From assembly GCA_951802425.1 (NCBI GenBank), contig OX637801.1, positions 2,170,001 to 2,234,000 of the forward strand: a stretch of 64,000 nucleotides of DNA, given 5' to 3'. Within the stretch, counting starts at the first letter, position 1. Every line of letters starts with the position of its first letter. This DNA is from Clavaria fumosa. Lineage: Eukaryota; Basidiomycota; Agaricomycetes; Agaricales; Clavariaceae. The notes under the pieces are model-generated. The model was not told the origin of the DNA, did no database searches, and was given only the letters and a program-made list of their open reading frames with translations. Made by a program: the position numbers and the translations under genes. Of the stretch, positions 10,303 to 21,648 are shown piece by piece.

Positions 10303-11430
10303 TCATTGGGCATCAATCATCGGCAGGTCAACTGGAGGTGATCCATGAAGCCGCTTCAAATTCGATGACCATACCTCCCAGAATATGGATTGTGGTGCCT
10401 CTGGCGGATCCCGCCCCAAGCTAGCTGCCCTCGGGACCAACCTTGGCCCCGGTGATAGTTGCCCTTCCAATCCTGGTTGTTTTTTCCTGACGATAAACTC
10501 TCGAAAATTCGTTTCATGCCGTTGGTAGGGTTTAAGGTCTTTGAACGCGATTCCTCTCTCGTCTTGTTTGGCGCGACGGGAGAGGAACAACCTCTGTCGC
10601 GGGCTTAAAGGCACTCCTAGCACAAGGGGATTGGTAGGCGATATGCGTGGAGGTCGTACTGGTGCGCGTTTTTGTGCCATGCGAACAGGCGGTACGAGCA
10701 GTTCATAAAAAGGTATAGATGCAGGAAGCGGAGGAGGTGCGGGAAGCGAGCCAGGGGCATAGGGTTCCCAAATGGGTTTGAGCTGTGCATTTGGAATGGA
10801 CATCGTTTGTTCATCAAGCTCAAGGTGCTCATCTTCGAGATGGACAGTAAGCTGAGACGGCCTTTCCAGTCGTTCGCAACCTTGGTTCTATGTCATTCGG
10901 TGTACAACAGGCAATGCAAATGTCAGGTGAAAACTTACCCGCCACTGGGCACCATAGCCATGTGCGATTTAGATGAGAAAGTAACAGGTGATTTTGAAGT
11001 TCCCTGCGTGACCCATGCCATTGCCCTGAACACTTGGGCAGGCGACATCGATACTGATGCCTTTCCTGCAGGCTCGTACTGTCAGTGGAAATACAGCGTG
11101 ACAGAGACCTCGAATGCCGTACACCCTTTTTTACTGCATTACAGTGGTTATATAAGTGCTGCAAATAGAGAAGGTTTCAGTTCCAGTTTCTACTTCAGGC
11201 CAAACCAGAGCAAATAATGACCAGATGAAGCCCAAATTGCATATGCTTCGGCTCCAAGTCATTTTGCAATACAGGCTATGTATCTGGAGGAGGAGGGGAA
11301 AGCTGATGTTCAAGCAACCATCTCACCTTTTGCAGTTGAAGCCAGCTGTTCAACACAACAGGACAACCATCCCAATCACATCTGTGTGGGCGGATTACAG
11401 CCTTTGAAAGCTCAATGGCTGTTTGTGGAG
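10303..11430 (-). CDS. C2H2 zinc-finger protein, 5' end unresolved
   Basis: The 3' exon covers about 10899-10303. It joins the upstream exon through a GTAAGT..AAG intron in which GCG G|GT keeps frame. Three finger-like units are visible in order: HRCDWDGCPVVLNSW (about 11385-11325), CRLPKCSGQWHGSRRELQNHLLLSH (about 11060-10990), and WCPVAGCERLERPSQLTVH..DEH split by the intron. All have C-x4-C spacing. The C-terminal ~170 residues are basic and proline-rich with no domain I recognise. A nuclear DNA-binding role is inferred. Exons 5' of about 11400, including the start codon, are not resolved; the 11440-11978 stretch may hold them. Confidence 0.6.
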
Positions 11431-11978
11431 AGAAGACAAAGCCTGTGAGTTGCATACACAGCTAAGGGGGGTAGATGGCCGAGGATAAAGGTAAAGAGGA
11501 ACAAAGAGCAAAGCTCGGGCAGGTTGAAATGTCCCACGGTGGCGAGACCCCGGACATCCCCAATACTGCCACTGAAAATGTTCCTTAAAGGATATCCAAA
11601 AGAAAGGCATTCTGCTTCAAGTTAGACATTTTAAATGTATAGTATGGCCTGAAAAGCCCATGTCTCTTGTGCACCTTGTGGAACAGCAAATTTAAGGTCT
11701 CCGGGGTCCTAAGACAGTCATATTGAACTATCATCAGATTGTGATTTATCAGTACTGGTGAAACCTCCGATGTTCTTTCATTGTGGCTGAAAGGAGTCAC
11801 GAAATGTTGGCCATTGTAATCCTTGTACAGACAGATCCTTGTACAGGAAAGGGGAAAACATGAAGGATCATCCTGCACATTCAGACAAGTATTGACAATA
11901 CAGGCTCAAGCCTTACACCCTAAGTATACAAACTGGTATTGTGACTGAAAGATAGAAATGTATTTAGCTAGATCAACC

Positions 11979-14179
11979 TCATCCGCCACTGAGAGCTTTC
12001 AGCCGAGCCTCTGCTGCCCTGGCGCGCCTCTCTCGTTCCAACCTCATCTGCATTTCTGGAGTCAGACCGATCAGAGCATCCGCCGCACCTGCAGCCCCAC
12101 CCAGCTTCCGGGGTGCTGTTGGGTTGATATGCTTCTCTTCGCTTTTCAAGGGTGTCGCCTCCACGATCTCAGGGGGAGTCAGGGTTGTCTTCTCCTTCTC
12201 TTTAGCCTCCCTCTCCTTCATTTTCTCTCTCAGACCTTTTAGTCGGACCTTCCTCTTTTCTCCCCTATCTTCCTCCATAGCTTTGCTGAGCGCGCTAGGC
12301 ACACGGGCGGCACCGAACCAATCCCACCAATCCGGATGCGCCGCAGCACAGCGGCGGAAGACGTTACGAACCTCCTTTGTGCGTGCAAGGTCATATGCAG
12401 TTTTGCTTGAAATTGCGACACGTGCCGAAGGTCCGTCAACTGTCTCAGATGCATGTTCGGTGTCACTGTCATTATTTGGGATGGCTTTTTGAGGAACCTC
12501 AATCTGAGGGTCGGCACGCTGTTCTTCCAATAGCCATTGTGTGACAGCTTCCTGGCCTGCTTGAGCTGCAAGTTGCAACAAAGTTGCAGTCGTCTCGCCA
12601 GTCCAATCAGGCAGTGCAATGTTCACACCACCTAGGTTGGAGCCTTCGCGTTCCCAAAACGCCTTCAAAGACTCGAGTCTCCCCTTGCTCACCATTTCTA
12701 TCAGGCGAATCCATTTTGCGCGGAGTGCCTCTTCTTCCTTTGATAGCTTCGGCTGCTTGGGCTTTTCTGGCTCTACAGCCGGTAACGAGGGAGCTGGTTT
12801 CGGCTTTGGGAGGGACGCTAGCCAGGCTTCGTCCTGAGCTTGGAGTTCCTCTTCCGTAAAATTTGTTATCTTAACCTTCGTAAGCTCGAGAAGGCAACGT
12901 GCAAGCTCAGATTGCGTCTGTATATATAAGAATGAGATAAAAATCAACACTATAGGCTGAATAAATGCGCACAGGTCGCCTTGTGGGGAAAGGAAAGGTC
13001 CGAAGTCGTGGGTCGGCTTGGAGAAATGCAATTAATGATGATTCGGATGAGAGCAAGGTGATCTCACATCTAGTCATTAAAGCGTCGTCGTAGTCGAGGA
13101 ATATTCGTCTATTAGAAGTGCTGGCACGGATCCAAATTCGTTCACAATCTCGGATGTCCTCCGCCCACTCCGTCAACAAAGTTCGGATATCCTGCGCGGT
13201 GACTGATCAAGGCGGGTGTCCTCCAGAGCAGGCTACACATACGTCGCGCAGTGCTTGCTCTCCATAGCGACGCAGTTGCGCTCCAGCGCTTTTGGCGGGG
13301 CCTTTGGCATTGTCATTCATTGATTGAGAACCGCCTTGCTTTCTCCGGGCTAAAATCAGAGATTAGACACAGGTGTCAACGTATGGGTTGGTGGTACATA
13401 CTCGTGTAGCGATGGAATGTCTTGTGCCTCAGCACTTCAGTGTCAGATTTGAGGCGCTGTGATTTCTTGTTCTCGACCTGAGATTGACCAACACGGATGA
13501 TGGCGCCTGCAAAATGTCCACCAGCGGTCATGAAGATAGCCCACTTTCGTCCGTCCTCTGTGGTTTGCTGCATGGCTCTGAGTTCGTCCAGATAGGACGC
13601 AAGCGGAATTGCGGCAGGAAAGAGGGCTTTGTAAACACCAATTTGCGTGGATGGAGGAGAATGAAACCATGCCAATGGGGTTTGAGGCAATGTGCGTTTT
13701 TCTGTGGGCGATGGTGTTCGAGCTATAGGTCCAGAAGAGTCTAGAAGCGTCGCAATCTTGTCTGAGTCTGAGTCACTTTCGTCGGATGATGAAGCAGATC
13801 CAGATAAGGAATCTTCAAGACCTGGAAGAATATGAATGCTTGAGAAATCAATGCATATGCTTCGAGACTAACTTTCCATCAACAGGACAAAGGCAGGTTC
13901 TGTCACAGGCTTCCCTCCTCTCAGTCGTGTTTTCACGTTGTATCGATGCCAATCAGACCGATAGTGTATCCTCTGAGCGTCAACATCGATAAATGTGGCT
14001 CCAAGGCAGATATTGCAAGCCCGACCCCCAGAAGCAAATGGTAGTACTTGAATCAGGTCTGGGTCTGCCGTGGGTGATGGGGACCTAGCTGAATGCTGTA
14101 CGAGTAGATTCCTCAGTTTAAGGTTTTCTATAAGGTCTTCCGGGAGAGAGAACACATTGAACTTGAATACTGGAGGCAT
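11979..14179 (-). CDS. vms1: Vms1/ANKZF1 peptidyl-tRNA endonuclease (ribosome quality control)
   Basis: Vms1 releases nascent chains from stalled 60S subunits and recruits Cdc48. Six exons (14179-13873, 13821-13402, 13349-13243, 13191-13068, 13016-12973, 12917-11979) sum to 1941 nt (646 residues). The N-terminal C2H2-like finger begins at about residue 55 (CNICLG..RIHYRSDWHRYN). The VLRF1 domain follows, with TAGGHFAGAI and the active-site loop RRKQGGSQS; the Gln of GGSQ (about 251) is the catalytic residue of this family. An ankyrin-like segment lies at about 420-500. The Lys/Glu-rich C-terminus ends in an Arg/Ala VCP-interacting-motif helix (RERRARAAEARLKALS). The gene is divergent from phosphomannomutase with 141 bp between start codons. 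All landmarks are intact. Confidence 0.93.
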
Positions 14180-14320
14180 GGTGATGTTCGTCTTCAAATG
14201 ACAAGAAGAACCAACCGAGAAACCGAGAAGTTGAGTCAGGCGCAGACAGTCACGTGTACTTACTTGCATTTATCTAATCTTATCTCGCCAAATTGAACAA
14301 GCGCTCTGTCACTGACCGCC

Positions 14321-15406
14321 ATGGTGTCTTCAGCATTCGCAGATCGACCTCTCAAGAAGTTAGCTCTCTTCGACGTCGATGGCACCCTTACTCCCGCTCG
14401 CCAGGTTGGATCTTCTAACATCACCGTTTGTCGAGTATCAACTAAATCGCCACAGAAAGCATCACCGCAAATGATCAAGTTGCTTCGCGATCTGCGCCAG
14501 AAGCTCGTCATCGGATTTGTCGGGGGGTCTGATCTGGTTAAGATCACCGAGCAACTCGCCGTCACTGACAGCAATGGTATATATCTTGTTTGATTTTCTG
14601 GACGCGCTTTTTAATATTCATCTGTGCCAGTTATCGAGGATTTCGACTTCGCCTTCGCAGAGAATGGGCTGATCGCCTATAAACTTGGAAAGCCACTACC
14701 GTCTCAATCATTCATCAAGCACGTCGGCGAGGACAGGTATAAGACCCTCGTTAATTTCATTCTTCACTATCTCGCAGACATAGACATTCCCATTAAGCGG
14801 CGAGTCGATTATTCGGCGCCACGTGCTCACCTGACACCGTTTTTTCAGCGGCACGTTCGTGGAGTTTCGCAATGGTATGATCAATGTAAGCCCGATCGGT
14901 CGCAATGCCACGTGGGTCGATTCCATTGATTGCCTTTCATACCCCGCTTACTCCGGGTCAACACAGCATAGAAGAACGGCATGTTTTCGAGGCTTACGAC
15001 AAAGTCGGTAACTCTTGTTGATATGGGTATTAATTTCTCACCGCTCTTTAGAAACATGGAATTCGAGCGGCATTCGTCAAAACCCTTGAACACAAATTCG
15101 CAGACTATGGTCTTACCTTCTCCATAGGCGGCCAGATATCATTCGATGTCTTTCCCACAGGCTGGGACAAGACTTACGCTCTCAGACACGTCTTGGAGGA
15201 GAATTTCGAGGAAATACATTTCTTTGGCGATAAAACGTACAAGGTGAACCGTTCGTTGTCCGCTCACAGCGCATATCCTGATGGGATGTGAAACGCAGGG
15301 AGGGAATGACTACGAAATATTCACTGATCCGCGCGTCGTGGGCCATTCAGTTGTCAGTCCAGAGGACACAGCTCGTATCATCAAGGAACTTTTCCTGGCT
15401 GCGTAA
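14321..15406 (+). CDS. sec53: Phosphomannomutase
   Basis: This cytosolic enzyme interconverts mannose-6-phosphate and mannose-1-phosphate, feeding GDP-mannose for glycosylation and GPI anchors. Seven exons (14321-14404, 14456-14576, 14631-14799, 14849-14911, 14967-15003, 15052-15243, 15299-15406) sum to 774 nt (257 residues), matching the family. The HAD nucleophile motif FDVDGTLT is at residues 17-24. The [52 protein letters not shown] and FFGDKT signatures are all present. The intron after residue 124 begins with GC (GCGAGT) rather than GT. The donor at 15004 (GTCGGT) is weak but keeps frame. Confidence 0.95.
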
Positions 15407-16729
15407 GTGAACGGAAAATCTGGTCATGCCTGAGGTGGAGCTCAAAGTAGGCTATACTTGCATGAGAGCAGCATAGAAATTCCCAATTGAAGAGATGTAG
15501 AATGAACTGGGCGCATGGTAACACAGTCGCGTCAATAAAAGCTTTATGGCATCGAATGACGTCTCGCTTAAGCCCATCGCGGCACCCTTATGCGTGGTGC
15601 TCTCGAACAGCACGCATAGTCACCCACGAACTGTCACATGTATGTGTCGACGAGGAACGTCGCATTCTGTTCGTCGGTCCACGCGTGGCTCGCGTCCGCA
15701 CTTCCCTCGCCCAGCTTGCACTGCACCCGTGTAGCAGTGACGGCGGGTCCCGTGATATGGTCAAGAATCAAGACAAAATGCAGGGTGCCCGTCAGACAAA
15801 GCATCCGACTTCTCTTGATCATGTAGCCGCAGGATAAAAACATGCGGGCCCTGACCAAAGGTCGCGGATAGCCTAAATGGCCTCGGGGCTCGGTACCGAG
15901 GAATTAGACGGAAGAGTTGGCAGGCGAATTTGGGTAGTCCGCAGGTCCTCGATGCCTCCCTAATAGACCAGCAGAAAAGAGTTACGTTCTGCTTTACAGC
16001 CCGAATAGATTTCCACAGTTGCCTTCTAGGAGATCAGTATCGAGAAAGGGAATGGCATGAAGTCTAGTGTAATAGCCAACATTGAGCGTCGCCGCTATGC
16101 TAGGCAAACCAGGGAGAAATGGGGTGTGTTGATAAAATAAATTTGACAGGGTAAAAAGGAACTCATTACTCACGGTGCTTAAAGCTAGATAATCGGAAGG
16201 ACTTCTTGAGCGGTGCATTGATTAAAACCACGGACTATTGGAATGTCACTCAAGAGTGGAGTAGTACTAGGTCATACCAATTCAAATTCTAGCATTGACT
16301 CTCGGGGTATCTCATCATAATATGATTGAGACGCACCACATTTAGTGTCCTCATATTTGGTTTGGTGACTCGTGTTCTAATGCCATGAGACCATTCTAAA
16401 TGTTACAGTTCGTTGTTCTGCTGTCGAAGCAGAAACCCAGAGTCTTCAGACGAGCAAGAAGCGATGCAATGACATCTTTAGTGATTTCTCCTATCCTTGC
16501 CAGACGATTGACCAAACAGCAACACACGCGCTGGTCGGTGGCGCGACCGCGTTACCGTACGTCCGCGCGTGCAGCAGCTAATAGTCTTCGCCGCCTTCGC
16601 GCCCGCCTAGGTGTCTTCTGATTACCCGATTGTCAAAAATGTCTGCTTCTGTCCGAAAAGAGAACATACCATTGAACGGCGCGCGGTCAGTGACTTTCAT
16701 GTTGACACTCGTGAACGGGACCAACCACT
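15407..16729. other. 1.3-kb intergenic stretch
   Basis: Only short overlapping frames occur here, up to about 116 codons, with no recognisable motif and no coherent splicing. The region contains the 3' side of the phosphomannomutase gene and the promoter of polymerase delta. I see no tRNA or repeat. Confidence 0.5.
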
Positions 16730-19700
16730 ATGCCTAGCATCAAGAAGAATAACGAATCTACTTCGGAACATCGGAAACGCATGCTTGGACCGTCTCAGTC
16801 ACTTGGCACTCTCCCACAGGGTTCATCGTCCTCGTTCGCCGACGTCTTGGAGAGGCTGAAAGCAGATGCCGATGATGGAACAGGTATGCTCAGTGAACCA
16901 TGGTATGGACGACAATAACCAAAGTCTACCACAATCAGACGCCGAGGGTGGAGCAGATTGCTGGGCTCGACCATATCTAAAACCGCTGCGCGAAGATTTG
17001 GACAGCATCAGTCAGTAATTCTGCCTTTGCTTGCATTTTGAATGATATTCACACATGATTCAGTTTTCCAACAAATTGATGTGGAAGAGGCGGTTGATGC
17101 AGGCACGGGATCTGCGACTCTGCGGATGTTTGGCGTAACTGAGGTGATATATCTTAACTTTATTTGTGGGCATTGAACTGAGCCAATTGTCTAGGCCGGT
17201 CATAGCGTGCTCGCTCACATAACGGACTTCCTTCCGTATTTTTATATTTCAGTGCCGCGTGGGTTTAACAATGACGATCTTGGCGCATTTGCCGCGCATC
17301 TCAATGTAAGTCTTGATTAACAGTCTCGTATCACTCTTCAACGGCTTTTTTACAGGAACAAGCAAGCGGGAGTTTCGTGCGCAAAGTTGAAATTGTCAAA
17401 AAGCGTAGTCTCATGGGATTCATGGGACATGATTGGGTTGCCTTCCTAAAAATTACCCTTGCTGATTCGAAAAGTCTTCCGAAAGTTAGAGATGAGTCCT
17501 GTTCACTACTTTGACGATCGCAGCCTGAGATTTCCAGGACAACACGGGTCTTTGAAAGAGGGGAATGCACATTTCAAGACCTTTTCAAATGTGCAGTTCC
17601 TACATACGAAAGCAACATTGCGTATACTCTCCGATTTATGATCGACACGAAGGTGAGGATTTATCTAATCGCCCGCGCAATAATCGTTGACACTTCAAAA
17701 TAAGGTTGTTGGCATGAACTGGATTGAGATTCCTCCTGGCAAATATAGACTCAAGAAGGACAGGGATAAGCGGTCTCATTGTCAGATAGAGCTCAGTGTA
17801 AGGTTTGTAGCTCAAAAGCGTCTTTTCTTTTCTAGTCTCACGCCTCTGCCTAGATATGATGGTTTTATCTCACACGCACCAGAAGGACCATGGTCGAAAA
17901 TCGCCCCTTTGAGAATATTGAGCTTCGACATTGAATGTGCGGGTAGGAGAGGCATATTCCCCGAAGCCCAGATAGACCCGGTCATCCAAATTGCCAATAT
18001 GGTCACTCGTCAAGGTTTGTTTATTATTCTATCTGCTTGGCGGCTTTCGACTAACAACTGTGTCTCCCAGGCGACAAGCAACCCTTCATCCGCAATGTTT
18101 TCGCTCTCAACTCCTGCGCGCATATTGTCGGTTCGCAGGTGCTTTCTTATGAAAATGAATCCGACTTGCTTCAAGGATGGAGAGATTTTGTCGAGACAGT
18201 TGACCCAGACGTTATCATTGGCTACAATATGGCCAACTTTGATTTTCCGTACCTCATGAATCGTGCGAAGGTTTTAGAAGTTGTCAAATTTCCCTGTCTT
18301 GGGAGGTTGAAGAGTCTGTCATGTCTCAGAATCGTTTTTCCATGTTTCACTCATGATATGGCCAGATGTGAAGGCCCAGACGAAAGATACCCATTTTTCT
18401 TCGAAGGCATATGGACAGCGGGACTCCAAAGAGACGGTTCTCGACGGGCGGATCCAACTAGACATTCTTCAGTTTATGCAGCGGGAACATAAGCTTCGCA
18501 GTTATTCCCTCAATTCTGTCTGTGCTCAATTCCTAGGCGAACAGAAAGAGGATGTGCATTACTCCGTCATCACCGAGTTACAAAATGGAACTCCCGAGTC
18601 AAGGCGACGTCTGGCTGTCTATTGTCTCAAGGTAGAACAAATATTATGATGGACACTCTACTGAATATCTTTTGACAGGACGCATACCTTCCTCAGCGTC
18701 TTATGGACAAGCTCATGTGTTTCGTAAACTACGTTGAGATGTCTCGCGTTACCGGAGTCCCATTCAATTACCTCCTCTCTCGTGGCCAATCCATCAAAGT
18801 CTTATCGCAACTCTACCGGAAGGCAAATGATGAAGGGTACATAATCCCTGCTCTCAAAGGAGAAGGTATCGCCCAATTATCTGAATGCGAGTTAGCCTGA
18901 GCTTAAGTTATCTGATTCTCCAGGCTCGGATGAACAGTATGAAGGAGCGACTGTCATTGAGCCATCAAAAGGATATTATGATGTACCAATCGCCACACTT
19001 GACTTCAGCTCTCTGTATCCTTCGATCATGATGGCGCACAACCTGTGCTACACAACGCTTTTGGACAAATCTACCATTGAACGTCTTGGTCTCAAGAAGG
19101 ATATCGACTATACGCAAACACCCAACAATGGCACGGACTCGATTTGCATGCGTTGTTCACTTCACACTAATGATGTGCCCTGGACAGACTTATTTGTTAA
19201 AACGTCACAACGAAAAGGCCTTCTTCCAACTGTTCTAGAAGATCTCATTACTGCTCGCAAACGTGCGAAGGCAGATTTGAAGAAGGAGACGGATCCTTTC
19301 AAGCGCGCCGTTCTCGATGGCAGACAATTAGCTCTGAAGGTTTGTTCGTCTTCTTACTTCCGCTGTGCGGAACACCGATGTGTCTATCGCAGATTAGTGC
19401 CAATTCGGTCTATGGTTTTACCGGGGCGACGATCGGGAAGCTCCCTTGCTTGCCAATATCCTCCAGCACCACAGCGTACGGACGACAAATGATTGAGAAG
19501 ACAAAGCAGGTGTGAACTTTCCTTTTCGATGTCTGTCATGTGAGATGACCGCGCATCACAGGAAGTGGAGGCAGAATATTCCATTGCCAATGGGCGCTCG
19601 CACGATGCCGTTGTCATCTATGGCGACACGGACTCTGTTATGGTGAAATTCGGGCCTACCGATCTTCGAGAGGTCATGGCTTTGGGTGTGTAATCCGTGT

Positions 19701-21166
19701 CCATTAACGTTGAGCCGCGCTAACATTCACGTTATATTTCACCCCATGTGTTACACAGGTAGCGAAGCAGCTGACTTCGTCTCCCAGAAGTTCGTCAAAC
19801 CGATCAAGCTAGAATTCGAGAAGGTATACTTCCCATATCTGCTTATCAATAAGAAGCGATATGCTGGTTTGTATTGGACGAAGCCAGAAAAGTATGACAA
19901 GATGGATTCGAAAGGCATAGAAGTAATGCCCGAGTTTTTTGCACGTATACTAATCGCTCATTATCAAATTTGCAATAGACCGTGCGCAGGGATAATTGCC
20001 GCCTGGTTTCAACTGTGATCGAGACATGTCTCTACAAGATGTTGATTGATAGAGATGTCAAGGCAGCAGAACAGTGAATCTTCTGGAGTCAAAGGTTCTT
20101 CTCACCACCTAAACATCCTTTTGCAGATATACAAAGCGCGTCATATCGGACCTTCTTCAAAACCGTATTGACATGTCTCAGCTTGTCATTACCAAAGCTT
20201 TAGCCAAGAACGGTATGTCAAGCGATTATACGTAATCCAAGCCCTGAGCCCATCGTGAATAGATTACATTGGGAAACAAGCTCATGTGCAGCTAGCCGAA
20301 AGGATGAGGCAACGAGACGCAGGCATGCCTCTCTTTGTTATTGCCAGCCAAACTTACAGGACTCCCGATTTCTAGGATCTGCGCCCGCTTTAGGGGATCG
20401 TGTGGCCTATGTGATCGTAAAGGCTATAAAGGGCGAGTTGTTCTCGTTCACCATAAAACATGGACTAATATTTCGTGGTAGGCGCTGCTGCGTACGACAA
20501 ATCCGAAGACCCTCTTTACGTTCTGGAGCACAGCATTCCCATCGACACTAAGTATTACCTAGAAAATCAGCTCTCGAAGCCGCTGATGAGGATCTTTGAG
20601 CCAATTTTGGGCGAGAAAGCATCTTCTCTTTGTATGTTTTGGCTTGCCATGGCGCGATCCATTCCCTTACGTCCGACAGTATCTGGTGATCATACACGAG
20701 CAATTCAAATCGCGACCCCAACTGTTGGAGGTTTGATGAAGTTTGCTGTAAAAACTGTGACTTGCTTGGGGTGCAGAACTCCTCTGCGCGCCAACAACGC
20801 TTTAGCTGGTAAAACCATTTATCAATCCTTGGGTAAATCGTCCTAATGGCTATTACAGGTGGTGCAGTGTGTCAGAATTGTCAACCCAAAGTGTGGGAGC
20901 TGTATCAGAAACAAGTCGCCACGACATCAGAACTGCAAACCAAGTTCGGCAAACTGTGGACTCAATGTCAACGCTGTCAGGGCTCATTGCATCAGGTCTG
21001 TTTCAGCAACGGTTCACCTACCGATCCTGGGCTTGACATTTTTTATTTGAAGGATGTCTTGTGCACGAGCAAGGATTGCCCCATCTTCTACATGCGTAAG
21101 AAGTCTCAAAAGGACGTGGAGGATGCCGTAGCTGTGCTTGATAGATTTGATACGGATACTTGGTGA
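16730..21166 (+). CDS. pol3: DNA polymerase delta catalytic subunit
   Basis: This family-B replicative polymerase performs lagging-strand synthesis and proofreading in complex with PCNA. The CDS is split by many introns of about 50 nt. Visible landmarks in order are exonuclease I ([10 protein letters not shown], about 17920-17950), exonuclease II ([13 protein letters not shown], about 18216-18255), [17 protein letters not shown] across an intron, and polymerase motif A ([14 protein letters not shown], about 19010-19050). Motif B follows ([18 protein letters not shown], about 19393-19445), then motif C (YGDTDSVM, about 19619-19642). The C-terminal cysteine clusters are CysA (CLGC..CQNC) and CysB (CQRC..CTSKDC), the latter binding a 4Fe-4S cluster in known polymerases. 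A stopless 57-nt intron splits CysB (20996-21052). The protein ends in FDTDTW. All catalytic aspartates are present. Confidence 0.95.
20996..21052 (+). other. Stopless 57-nt intron inside the pol3 Fe-S cysteine cluster
   Basis: The segment starts GTCTGT and ends TTGAAG, is a multiple of three and has no in-frame stop. Family comparison shows that GSLHQ should be followed directly by DVLC, so this is an intron. Retention would insert 19 residues between the cysteine pairs. Confidence 0.7.
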
Positions 21167-21648
21167 TTTCGATTGCGACCACGCCTTGCCCCTTGTATCG
21201 CAGGTGTGCGGATCATCTCAAGGAGAAACTCCAGGAGGAACAGGGGCTTTGCCAGCTCCGGCGACTATGGGATTGTCGTGTGGCCAAACCTTGTGTCCTT
21301 ATGTTTCTTCGTCCAATGGTTCCGCCTCGGCAGTCCTGTGGCCTGCTTCGAGACACTGTCCGCTTTATCGGCACTGACAATACCAAAGCTGGGCTTTCGC
21401 GTACTACTACTCGCAGCTCCATTGCTGCTCCAACCCTTTCTCACCACATCCATCAATGTAATGTTCCTATCATAATTTCATCTTTACCACCGTACCGTGA
21501 ATAAGTGCTAAGCATTAATTATGCATTAATACCCGCTTGAGCACCCAGCCTGTGACAGGCGCGACAGTTCTATCACGTGTTGTAAGCGCGTCCGTGACTT
21601 TCCCGCGCTGTGGCGGTGATCACTGTTCGGCTTTACGCGACACAAACG
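21167..21648. other. Intergenic stretch between pol3 and brn1
   Basis: Short frames here (about 80-115 codons) overlap one another on both strands and lack motifs. I see nothing supportable as a gene. It probably holds the pol3 terminator and the brn1 promoter. Confidence 0.45.

Noticed and set aside
10672..11217. 181-codon plus-strand frame
   Set aside because: It lies opposite the C2H2 fingers, which have proper Cys/His spacing on the minus strand.
15487..15837. 116-codon plus-strand frame
   Set aside because: No motif, overlapping open frames on both strands, and no coherent splicing.
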